Assembly (NCBI RefSeq): GCF_001583695.1
Contig: NZ_LOBC01000008.1
Span: forward strand, 1 to 64,000
From: Bacillus wiedmannii
Lineage (GTDB): Bacteria; Bacillota; Bacilli; Bacillales; Bacillaceae_G
DNA: 64,000 nt
Direction: 5' to 3'
Numbering within the stretch: position 1 is the stretch's first letter; the number at the start of each line of letters is the position of its first letter. This document shows positions 37,801 through 42,470 of the stretch, piece after piece. The position numbers were made by a program, and so were the translations under genes. Under the pieces are notes generated by a model that saw only the letters and a list, made by a program, of their open reading frames with translations, made no database searches and had not been told where the DNA came from.

Positions 37801-38199
37801 GTAAATGATTTGAAACCTGGTAATTATCAATTAGTGGAAACAAAGGCTCCTAAAGGCTATCAATTAGATGCATCACCAATAAACTTTACAATTGAAAAAG
37901 CTCAAGCTGCACCACTACAAGTTACAGTTTCAAATAAAAAAATCGATTCTTCATCCGGTGGAGATGATAAACCAATTACTCCTCCTAATAAAGAAGAGGA
38001 AACAGGGAAAGAAACTTCTGAAGAACTAGAAAAAGAAAACCCTGACACACAAATAAACAAACAGCAAGATGACCGAAATAAGGGTAAAGAACTTCCAAAT
38101 ACAGGTCACAAAAATGATCCTACTCAAACAGTAGGCATCGTACTTCTACTAGCTGGTTTGTTAAGTATTTTAGCTACAAAACGAAAAAAATATTATTAA
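28867..38199 (+). CDS. giant LPXTG cell-wall adhesin with 20 Cna-B repeats
   Basis: 3110 residues. Signal peptide (1 to about 28, ending VKAET). N-terminal Ig-like adhesin domains (about 30-180 and 265-430) flank a 12-residue AEQPAEEKKNGD-type tandem repeat. Then come five collagen-binding-domain-like units (about 440-1120), each with a W-x-[IV]-x-[VIY/F]-N core such as INWKVEMN and IDWSVSIN. Twenty Cna-B/SpaA domains of about 93 residues follow (about 1142-3024), each with LTKVD Lys, FIETKAP Glu and a closing TNSL Asn, the triad that forms an intramolecular isopeptide bond. A short spacer precedes LPNTG (3076-3080), a hydrophobic segment and a KRKKYY tail for sortase anchoring. The start is placed at AAAGGAGG; the frame opens at 28798. 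No sortase gene is in the window. Likely a long, stiff surface stalk presenting a ligand-binding head; the ligand is unknown. Confidence 0.93.
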   Translation: MKKLFNVCLIVFVLFSQLASFPYNQVKAETLTGNSLFDTVEMKDTTNHIIDEALNPKNLIQVGSTIHLEYAWSIKDHQTDSTVLQIPKALKVKSDKQGNLMADQQIIGQYFVTANDNKMKLVFNDQVKDSKGANGKINFDTVFNPDLKPGAKSVQLSFPLGTTAKSISVPVQVDNPASPTTNKDTAQQPTEEQKNGDAQQPAEEKKNNDAEQPAVEHKNGDAQQPAEEKKNGDAEQPAEEKKNGDAEQPAEEKKNGDAEQPTENPGDKTTEQPVENPDPSPKQITENILTGVTLTDKDGKPFNNTDNRPNPNSITQIDFTWEILKSLNVKEGDYFTFQLPEYFIVHNTITQNLIDGKGHTIGSFIVTPDGKVTMTFNEYVEDHPDIAGHLNIRTEFNEVKITGTTEKQIPFPIKEKDVIIELDFKPKVTKSIDKKGVPDRPINTNQINWKVEMNKTKDKLTNAVFQDNIPNGASLNEDSIKVYYLEVDINGKTTRGAEVPKEEYELTSSSDKLNIAFKKETNKAYEIEYATKITDESVTTFKNNAKVSSKNQKDVSANATVTVSRGTHLEKTSKYNPKTQTIEWTITYNGDQRKITKEAALLKDILDKDHKIDQSSIVVKNASYNDSGQIVTGDDATNFTVKETTEGFDLQFTTDIDSAYVITYTSKAAGDVIADGEIENEIIADGGSSKTNKVTLQQQNIIKKHNKNAKDTDYNAKTTKWTIIVNDNNYVLNDAVIKDTFDYGGLTLQKDSFKITDGSKELDSKLDYTLDVTDKEFEVRLTGDYKSNMDKTLTITYTTDFNYENLSKEKNNKSFKNTANLSWIDINDKKKNSSSDDTFDPDYYTKGNGFKYGSYNAQTKEIKWDIGFNYNNMTIKDPSIVDVLRDNQKLIPESIEVRHMKLTGGAHGFEVSDPVPSSEYTIEAPTKDNNNTLTIHFKNEINSAYYISFKTSLAGEQINKRYDNYADLKDGSKTVTTVHGAFEITNGGSGVTKTAKQNDKYIDWSVSINASQSTIENAVVTDEPTDNQMLDEKSFHLYPTTVAVDGTLTKDTANELKEGTDYKLKVITDNDTGKQQFKVEFLHTIDRAYILEYRSLINADHNERVSNKATITGHRLTLTKTEDVKFVEVKVSSGSGGGSASKGRGSLQIIKVDDKDRKVPLAGAEFTLYDQTGTTAIRPITTGDDGVAKFNNLRRDKYMIKETKAPKGYVISKELKEGILVELGSEEITKYTLTNKKFVGKVVLTKTDAKSGEKLEHAVFSLLDQNKQVIPEHKKLTTNDKGQITVDNLKPGTYYLQETTAPGHYKLDSTPIQFTIKEDQTTVVYRTATNSLIPGSAILTKVDKDGKTLAGAEFSVRDRNNKIIPGYGKLTTNDQGQIEAKDLRPGEYQFVEEKAPKDYDIDKKPIEFTIVKSQQKAVTVTATNHLIKGGVILTKTDDIDDKTTLAGAVFKIVDANDEKKVIRENVKTGADGKVTVKDLEPGTYKFIETEAPKDYVLNANPIEFTIDKSQQSFATVTATNSLKTGEVELLKVDEFGDKKTLEGAVFKIVDLNNNDVRTDLTTDADGKTKADKLRPGNYKFIETKAPEHYVLDETPIPFKIDRSQKETLLVKAENALKPGDVELTKVDDIDGTALEGAVFKIVDANDEKKVIRENVKTGADGKAIATGLRPGDYKFIEVTAPKYYDKNTNPIKFTITESQTTSATVTAKNSLTKGGIELTKVNAADEKETLEGAVFKIVNSDTNEDVRTELVTNSKGILVVDDLRPGNYKLIETKAPTYYDVNVEPIEFTIEKGQQKLLPLTFKNSLTKGKVKLIKEDDVDSKIALAGAVFKLQDATGTDIMKDLKTDDYGVLVIPDLAPGDYQFIETEAPEHYKLDQTPIKFTIKKGSTEDLPIPVTVQNSLLTGGVTLTKVDDVDGITLEGAEFIIVDAHDTKKVVRKGLTTDEQGKVSASDLRPGDYQFIEVKAPKDYDLSKNPIPFTIGKSQQENITVTATNSLTKGGVILTKIDDIDRTMLKDAVFKIVDMKGNEVRTNLVTNDNGEISVSNLRPGDYQFIETAAPEHYMLDETPIPFTIERSQTKKITVTGKNTLKKGSVELTKIDDIDTDTKLANAVFNLLDADGEIVEEGLKTNAEGKIVVENLRPGTYKFIETAAPEHYDLNKKPIEFTIKKSQTETLHVTAKNALTKGAVELSKVDDIDDTTLEGAVFNIVDMNGTVIHKDLVTNGKGKIEINDLRPGDYQFIETEAPKHYVLDETPINFTIEKGQKKTISLTAKNSLKQGSIELIKVDDLNDQTKLADAVFNLLDQNGKVLKTDLKTNSEGKIIVENLRPGTYQFVETTAPKHYDLDKKPIVVTVEKSQKDIATVTMKNSLTKGGVELTKVDDVDGTTLEGAVFNIVDMNGTVIRKNLTTNSQGKISVSNLRPGDYQFIETKAPKHYDLNKEPIPFTIEKGQAEPISVTAKNSLTKGAVELSKVDDIDGTALEGAVFKIVDDKNNDVRTDLTTVKDGKISVPDLRPGDYQFIEIKAPEHYKLDSTPLKFTIKKSQAEKLQVTATNSLIEGTVELIKVDDINPDTKLSDAVFNIIDAKGKVVRTNLTTDKDGKVSASNLRPGDYQFVETKAPKDYDLNKTPIPFTIEKSQPAHVSVTAKNGLTKGGVELTKVDSLDAKETLEGAVFKITDMNGNDIRTNLVTNKDGKIIAKDLQPGDYQFIETKAPKHYDLNEEPIKFTIERSQTKHVFVTATNSLTKGSVELIKVDDVEENTTLEGAVFKIVNKDGHDVRTDLTTDKNGRLVVDELPPGDYEFIETKAPNHYDLNETPIKFTVKKGQEKIASVTATNSLTKGAVELSKVDDVDGSVLKDAVFKIVDMNGHNVRSDLTTDKDGKISVSDLRPGDYQFVETKAPIGYDLSAKPIPFTITKGQSQVTSVTALNSLTTGSMELTKIDIDHHGTLAGALFNILDHDGKVVREGLQTDGHGKLIVNDLKPGNYQLVETKAPKGYQLDASPINFTIEKAQAAPLQVTVSNKKIDSSSGGDDKPITPPNKEEETGKETSEELEKENPDTQINKQQDDRNKGKELPNTGHKNDPTQTVGIVLLLAGLLSILATKRKKYY
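29424..29650 (+). repeat. 36-bp in-frame tandem repeat inside the adhesin gene
   Basis: Six full copies plus a partial one of a 36-nt unit encoding [AE]QQP/AEQP-type Glu/Lys/Asn-rich dodecapeptides. The last three are nearly identical in DNA. The unit length is a multiple of three, so slippage changes stalk length without breaking the frame. Confidence 0.9.
32290..37945 (+). repeat. 20 tandem Cna-B coding repeats of about 280 bp
   Basis: Repeats begin with GTTGAATTAACAAAAGT-type sequence and end with AATAGTTTAACAAAAGG-type sequence. Copies differ mainly at synonymous sites, but some blocks are identical, for example 33205-33272 equals 33772-33839 over 68 bases. This suggests gene conversion or recent unequal exchange. 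Confidence 0.88.
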
Positions 38200-38208
38200 T
38201 AGTTTTTC

Positions 38209-38246
38209 ACACCTAATCAAGTGAACATTTGATTAGGTGTTTTTTT
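38209..38246 (+). terminator. adhesin terminator
   Basis: The 12-bp stem ACACCTAATCAA / TTGATTAGGTGT with an 8-nt loop runs straight into a T-run. Confidence 0.88.
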
Positions 38247-38253
38247 ATGCCAA

Positions 38254-38331
38254 AAAAGGACGATACATAGAGTATCGTCCTTTTAACGGGGTGAGGCTGC
38301 CCAAAAGTACGGAAAACCTTTGAACAGCCTC
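38254..38331. other. two further hairpins after the adhesin gene
   Basis: First, the 13-bp stem AAAAGGACGATAC / GTATCGTCCTTTT (38254-38284). Second, GAGGCTG...CAGCCTC (38293-38331) with CCCAAAAG in the loop, a pattern resembling Bacillus gene-end repeats or an old insertion end. Neither has a gene of its own. 38332-38550 holds only unconvincing small frames. Confidence 0.5.
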
Positions 38332-38553
38332 GTATTTTCATATGGATGCCTTACATATATCACTGATAATAAGTATGAAATGCGGAAACATATTTATCAT
38401 CACATGATTCAAACATGAGAAAAGAAACCCTATAGGATTCTTTTCTCTACATAATCTAAAGTTTGGGTACACTAGATTCATGCAATGTAGGAGCTTTCCA
38501 AGCAGAAAGCGAACCTTCATTTAAAATGATAGCATACATATCTTCATCAAAAA

Positions 38554-38569
38554 TATGTAAATATGCATA
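38554..38569. promoter_or_regulatory. PlcR box upstream of the M28 aminopeptidase gene
   Basis: TATGTAAATATGCATA matches TATGNAN4TNCATA perfectly, 120 bases upstream of the peptidase start. Confidence 0.85.
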
Positions 38570-38689
38570 TAGCGTTTTTTTATTTCTCAATGTCAGAATA
38601 TTGAAAAATAATAAAGGTGACGGTAAAATAAAGTCGTTATCCGTCTTCTTTTGTCAGTCAGAGAGAATAGAAGAATAGGAGAGGAAAAA

Positions 38690-40090
38690 ATGAAAAAATC
38701 TTTGAAACAAAAAATAGTAAGCTCTTTGCTTGCTGTATCACTCGCTGTTAGCTTAGCTCCAATTGGACAAGCCAAAGCTGATTCCACGTCAGAAATCACA
38801 CAGACTTCACCTATCACAAAACAAGTTGATGCAAGCCGTGCCATCGAACACATCCGTTTCTTATCCGAAACAATTGGTCCTCGCCCTGGTGGGACAAAAT
38901 CAGAAGAATGGGCTTCTCGCTACGTTGGTATGCAGCTTAAATCAATGGGCTATGAAGTAGAATATCAACCATTTCAAGTGCCGGATCAATACGTTGGATT
39001 TATTGAATCACCATTATCCACAAAACGTAATTGGCAAGCCGGAGCTGCCGCTAACGCACTAATTTCTACAGAAGCTGTTACAGCTCCTCTTATCTTTGTT
39101 CAAGGTGGAACAAAATTAGAGGATATCCCAAATGAAGTAAACGGAAAAATTGTTCTATTTGAAAGAGGAACAACAGTTACAGACTATAATAAACAAGTTG
39201 AAAATGCTGTTAGCAAAGGAGCAAAAGGTGTCCTTTTATACAGTTTAATTGGCGGACGCGGAAATTATGGACAAACCTTCAATCCCCGCCTAACGAAAAA
39301 GCAGTCTATCCCTGTCTTTGGTCTTGCTTATGCACAAGGAAATGCATTTAAAGAGGAAATCGCTAAAAAAGGGACCACTCTTCTTTCTCTAAAAGCGAGA
39401 CATGAATCTAACTTAACATCACTTAATGTCATCGCTAAAAAGAAACCAAAAAACAGCACAGGTAATGAAAAAGCTGTCGTTGTAAGTTCGCACTATGATA
39501 GTGTCGTTGGAGCACCTGGAGCAAATGATAATGCTTCTGGTACAGGATTAGTATTAGAACTAGCTCGTGCTTTTCAAAATGTAGAAACTGATAAAGAAAT
39601 TCGTTTTATTGCTTTTGGTTCTGAAGAGACTGGCTTACTTGGCTCCGATTATTACGTTAATAGTTTATCCCAAAAAGAACGCGATCGAATTTTAGGTGTC
39701 TTTAACGCAGACATGGTTGCAACAAATTACGATAAAGCAAAGAATTTATATGCTATGACGCCTAACGGTTCTCCAAACCTTGTAACAGACGCAGCCTTAC
39801 AAGCAGGTAAACAATTAAATAATGACCTCGTACTGCAAGGGAAATTCGGCTCTAGTGATCACGTGCCATTTGCTGAAGTTGGTATTCCTGCCGCCCTATT
39901 TATTTGGATGGGTGTCGATAGTTGGAATCCATTAATCTATCATATTGAGAAGGTATACCATACGCCTCAAGATAATGTGTTAGAAAACATTTCGCCTGAA
40001 CGTATGAAAATGGCATTAGAAGTTATCGGGACAGGAGTTTATAATACACTTCAAAAATCTGTTGCTCAAACTGAACAGAAAGCTGCTTAA
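38690..40090 (+). CDS. secreted M28 family aminopeptidase with PA domain
   Basis: 466 residues. Sec signal peptide (1 to about 30, ending AKA), an N-terminal peptidase segment, a PA insert (about 125-235) and the zinc-peptidase core: ligands in SSHYDSV, Asp in GANDNASGTG, catalytic Glu pair in FGSEETGLLGSDYY, Asp in FNADMVA and His in VYHTPQDN. The family is the Streptomyces aminopeptidase/YwaD type, which cleaves N-terminal residues from extracellular peptides. The start follows AGGAGAGG; the frame opens with TTG at 38651. The PlcR box upstream suggests co-regulation with other secreted virulence/degradative enzymes. Confidence 0.93.
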   Translation: MKKSLKQKIVSSLLAVSLAVSLAPIGQAKADSTSEITQTSPITKQVDASRAIEHIRFLSETIGPRPGGTKSEEWASRYVGMQLKSMGYEVEYQPFQVPDQYVGFIESPLSTKRNWQAGAAANALISTEAVTAPLIFVQGGTKLEDIPNEVNGKIVLFERGTTVTDYNKQVENAVSKGAKGVLLYSLIGGRGNYGQTFNPRLTKKQSIPVFGLAYAQGNAFKEEIAKKGTTLLSLKARHESNLTSLNVIAKKKPKNSTGNEKAVVVSSHYDSVVGAPGANDNASGTGLVLELARAFQNVETDKEIRFIAFGSEETGLLGSDYYVNSLSQKERDRILGVFNADMVATNYDKAKNLYAMTPNGSPNLVTDAALQAGKQLNNDLVLQGKFGSSDHVPFAEVGIPAALFIWMGVDSWNPLIYHIEKVYHTPQDNVLENISPERMKMALEVIGTGVYNTLQKSVAQTEQKAA

Positions 40091-40096
40091 TCATTT

Positions 40097-40129
40097 AAAA
40101 GACCACTGATTTTTATCGGTGGTCTTTTA
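40097..40129 (+). terminator. M28 peptidase gene terminator
   Basis: The stem AAAAGACCACTGAT / ATCGGTGGTCTTTT (one G-T pair) is followed by TTTTATT. Confidence 0.85.
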
Positions 40130-40144
40130 TTGAGAAAATATATA

Positions 40145-40160
40145 TATGCATAAAAGCATA
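40145..40160. promoter_or_regulatory. near-consensus PlcR box upstream of small secreted protein gene
   Basis: TATGCATAAAAGCATA is palindromic and fits TATGNAN4TNCATA except for one position (A in place of the conserved T). It is 78 bases before the start codon. TATACAAT at 40181-40188 could be the -10. Confidence 0.45.
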
Positions 40161-40237
40161 TTTCCTCCTGCTCATTATCCTATACAATATTAAGTGTAAC
40201 AAAAATGATTACAACTAATAAGGAGGTTTTTTCTACT

Positions 40238-40612
40238 ATGAAAAAAATGATTTTAGCCAGTGCTTTAACTTTAGCAGGAATTACTGGCGCTACCGCTTTT
40301 ATTCCTGAAACAAAAGTCGCTGCTGCCACTCAAGAACAAAGTTTTACAAAATTTTATTCTTTACAAACTGGAAGTAGTTCTGAACAAGAACCTATTTTCC
40401 TTCAAAAAGGACAGGAACTAACAATTCAACCTAACAGTAAAACTCCTAGTTACAGTGTTTATGACTCAAGTCATAACCTTATTGGGCGCTATTCTGATGG
40501 TTACGGCCGAATTTTCACTGCAAAAACAGATGGAAATATGTATGTTCAATTTCATGCACCTTTCGTTTACTATAGTCCTGTTAGCTTTTCCGTTACGTAT
40601 ACAATCCAATAA
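40238..40612 (+). CDS. small secreted protein of unknown function
   Basis: 124 residues with a clear signal peptide (KKMILASALTLAGITGATAF, cleavage probably after AAA near 33) and a beta-rich mature part of about 90 residues: FTKFYSLQTG, KGQELTIQPNSKTPSYSVYDSSHNLIGRY, YVQFHAPFVYY, SFSVTYTIQ. I do not recognise the family; it looks like a single small beta-sandwich. AAGGAGG lies 11 bases upstream of the ATG. The stop codon falls in the ATAAA at the left edge of a bcr1 element, so the C-terminus may have been set by that insertion. Confidence 0.8.
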   Translation: MKKMILASALTLAGITGATAFIPETKVAAATQEQSFTKFYSLQTGSSSEQEPIFLQKGQELTIQPNSKTPSYSVYDSSHNLIGRYSDGYGRIFTAKTDGNMYVQFHAPFVYYSPVSFSVTYTIQ

Positions 40613-40765
40613 AGTGAAACTTTAATCAGTGGGGGTTTTCTTCATCCACCACTGATTATTAGTTGAACCAATCGGACTTTTATGAGCAGCCCGACCCCCA
40701 CCTAAATTCTTTGCTTTCGCTGAATTTTGAGGTGGGGGTCTTACTGCCCATTAAAGCGGGATAAA
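40609..40765 (+). mobile_element. bcr1-type repeat (non-autonomous element)
   Basis: About 150 bases bounded by ATAAA on both sides (40609-40613 and 40761-40765, the complement of the TTTAT duplication reported for bcr1). It begins GTGAAACTTTAATCAGTGGGGG and contains AATCAGTG...CACTGATT, CCAATCGGAC...GCAGCCCGA and a perfect 11-bp stem GACCCCCACCT / AGGTGGGGGTC. It encodes no protein. bcr1 elements are a hallmark of the B. cereus group and are thought to be moved by an IS transposase in trans. Confidence 0.88.
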
Positions 40766-40795
40766 ATAAAGGGCCTTTCTCAAGGCCCTTTATTT
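40764..40795 (-). terminator. terminator of the ECF sigma operon
   Basis: The stem AAATAAAGGGCC / GGCCCTTTATTT with an 8-nt loop has an AT-rich tail on the minus strand. One arm overlaps the right ATAAA of the bcr1 element and the other reaches the stop codon of the last operon gene. Confidence 0.75.
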
Positions 40796-41461
40796 TATTT
40801 CCCAATTCACTTTTACAAAACCATCTTTCACCAATACACCACTTATATTAAATACATACTTTTCATTTGCCTTTAAGGTAGCTTTGAAAGTACCTTTTTT
40901 CGATTCACAGATCTCTTTTAACTCTCTTATACCTTTTCCTTGTCTTTCATACAAGCTAAAGCATAAATTCCCACGTTTTGCATCTGTCTCATAAAAAAAT
41001 GTTACTTCTGTATCTTTTTCATACTCAAGTTCAATATCTTTCCCAGCAATATCCCATGATGAGAATTTTGCCTCATAACTGGTCTCCCCTTGCTTCTCAT
41101 TTTCTAAATATATATCACCAGCTCTCCACATATCATCTAACGTTTGGACGAAAGCAAAGCCGCTCAGTAATACAAACATCGCACTTGCAAATATGACAAC
41201 TAATGTTATCTTTTGTTTTTTCATAGCCCTCATCGTATGTTCTCCTTCTATTTTCTTGTTACTTCTTCGTATCATATATAACAAAACTCCAATAAAAAAT
41301 GGAAATACAATCGCTATAACACTCCACCACTTACTTATCCCACTCGTTTTCGCATCTGTATACACCCATGATGCTACACATACTAAAAGTGCTATAAAAG
41401 TTAAAAGCATTGCAATCCCAGCTATCTCAAATACTACAAATGGATTAGCGAACTCTATCAT
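40790..41461 (-). CDS. membrane protein, third gene of ECF sigma operon
   Basis: 223 residues, no family recognised. Two membrane helices near the N-terminus (about 10-35 and 45-65), a basic loop, a third helix (about 85-108), then an external domain of about 115 residues ending in KVNWEIK, with alternating beta-strand-like stretches and two Cys (LCFSLYE, KEICESKK). It overlaps the preceding gene by 17 bases with its own AAGGAGT site, so translation is coupled. It may be the envelope effector or sensor of the sigma system. Confidence 0.75.
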   Translation of the reverse strand: MIEFANPFVVFEIAGIAMLLTFIALLVCVASWVYTDAKTSGISKWWSVIAIVFPFFIGVLLYMIRRSNKKIEGEHTMRAMKKQKITLVVIFASAMFVLLSGFAFVQTLDDMWRAGDIYLENEKQGETSYEAKFSSWDIAGKDIELEYEKDTEVTFFYETDAKRGNLCFSLYERQGKGIRELKEICESKKGTFKATLKANEKYVFNISGVLVKDGFVKVNWEIK

Positions 41462-41759
41462 GTAATTTATACTCCTTCTTTAAAAATGACTGTATGACAA
41501 CATATATAGGAACGTATAGATGCATCATAATCACACTTGCTATCAACATAGGGACTTTATGATTCAAATGAGTGACAAACTGCTCCATAACAATTGTTAA
41601 TAAAATAATCCAAATCGCATGAATACAAATAACCCATCTCTTCTCTAATTTTCGAGCATTTCGTACGCTCTGTTTCGTATTATTTATCAGCTCTTCGCTT
41701 GGAATCATGTCTTCAGCTAAGCTGCTCCTTATCTTCTGATCAAACTTATCTTCCGTCAT
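41445..41759 (-). CDS. putative membrane anti-sigma factor
   Basis: 104 residues from the ATG at 41759 (MTEDKFDQKIRSSLAEDM). About 45 cytoplasmic residues, then two membrane helices (about 48-68 and 73-95) and a short basic tail. The start overlaps the end of the sigma gene by 14 bases, the usual layout for an ECF sigma factor and its anti-sigma partner. There is no visible zinc-binding HxxxCxxC motif, so it is not a ZAS-type anti-sigma; its role rests on context. Confidence 0.65.
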   Translation of the reverse strand: MTEDKFDQKIRSSLAEDMIPSEELINNTKQSVRNARKLEKRWVICIHAIWIILLTIVMEQFVTHLNHKVPMLIASVIMMHLYVPIYVVIQSFLKKEYKLHDRVR

Positions 41760-42273
41760 AAACGAACCCCTCCAAATGTTCCCGCATTTGCTTCTTCGCA
41801 TAATTAAGGCGGTATTTCACCGTACCAATCGGTATATTTAATATTTCGCTCATTTCTTTATAAGAGTATTGTTCATAATAGTAGAGTACGAGCACGGTTT
41901 TATATTTTTCATTCAATAGCTGTATAACTTCCCGTATCATTTCCGCTTCCACTTTTTGAATAAATTCTTCTGATATATTCACTTCATCTGCGAAATCGAT
42001 TTCTCCACCATCCTCTTTATGAAACAAATCCAATACGCGATCTTTCCACCTTTTCTTCTTACGATAAAAGTCATAAAACGCACGAACACAAATTGTAGTA
42101 ATCCATTTTTTATAATTTTCCACGCAAGAAAGCTGGTGCCGAGAGGAAAAAACTTTTATCCAAGTCTCTTGAAAAATATCTTCTGCATCTTCTTTCGTTT
42201 TCGCTAATTTATAGCATAAGGAATATATTTGCTGCTTATATATATCAATTAATTCTTCTACCTTTTCTTCCAT
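41746..42273 (-). CDS. ECF-type RNA polymerase sigma factor
   Basis: 175 residues: region 2 (about 5-75, YSLCYKLAKTKEDAEDIFQETWIKVF, then WITTICVRAFYDFYRKKKRW) and region 4 (about 115-170, IREVIQLLNEKYKTVLVLYYYEQYSYKEMSEILNIPIGTVKYRLNYAKKQMREHL). There is no sigma 1 or 3 region. The start at 42273 follows AGGAGG; the open frame to 42369 has no ribosome-binding site. A likely self-recognised promoter (TCAAAC-N17-CGTC) lies 26 bases upstream. Confidence 0.92.
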   Translation of the reverse strand: MEEKVEELIDIYKQQIYSLCYKLAKTKEDAEDIFQETWIKVFSSRHQLSCVENYKKWITTICVRAFYDFYRKKKRWKDRVLDLFHKEDGGEIDFADEVNISEEFIQKVEAEMIREVIQLLNEKYKTVLVLYYYEQYSYKEMSEILNIPIGTVKYRLNYAKKQMREHLEGFVYDGR

Positions 42274-42298
42274 CGGAAACCTCCTGTCATTTATATAA

Positions 42299-42325
42299 GA
42301 CGACGCAAATTCCCCTTTTGTTTGA
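42299..42325 (-). promoter_or_regulatory. candidate ECF autopromoter
   Basis: On the minus strand TCAAAC (42320-42325), 17 bases, then CGTC (42299-42302), with a second CGTC overlapping. This resembles the AAC...CGTC promoters of Bacillus ECF sigmas. Confidence 0.45.
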
Positions 42326-42355
42326 TAAAATTTTATTTTTTTATTATCTCCATAC

Positions 42356-42390
42356 AAAAAGGCAATCACAACATCGTGTGATTGCCTTTT
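42356..42390 (-). terminator. argS terminator
   Basis: The 14-bp stem AAAAGGCAATCACA / TGTGATTGCCTTTT has T-runs on either strand. It lies between argS and the ECF operon. Confidence 0.85.
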
Positions 42391-42410
42391 ACTGAAAACG
42401 AAAAATCGGT

Positions 42411-42469
42411 TAGAATACTCGGTGGCTTCGCGCCTTCCTATTCTGAACGAGTCGCTTCCGCTTTTCTTT
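42411..42469 (+). repeat. dispersed gene-end repeat, short copy 3
   Basis: GGTTAGAATACTCGGTGGCTTCGC, then ATTCTGAACGAGTCGCTTCCGCTTTT, abutting the argS stop codon. It shares the GTGGCTTC body with the copies at 1-141 and 47642-47762. Confidence 0.7.
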
Positions 42470-42470
42470 A

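Noticed and set aside
29424-37945. CRISPR-like periodic repeats
   Set aside because: The periodicity is in-frame protein repeat coding (36 bp and about 280 bp), with no constant-length direct repeats separated by unique spacers and no cas genes.
38463-38678. 71-codon plus-strand frame upstream of the M28 peptidase gene
   Set aside because: No ribosome-binding site, no recognisable product, and it spans the PlcR box; treated as regulatory DNA.
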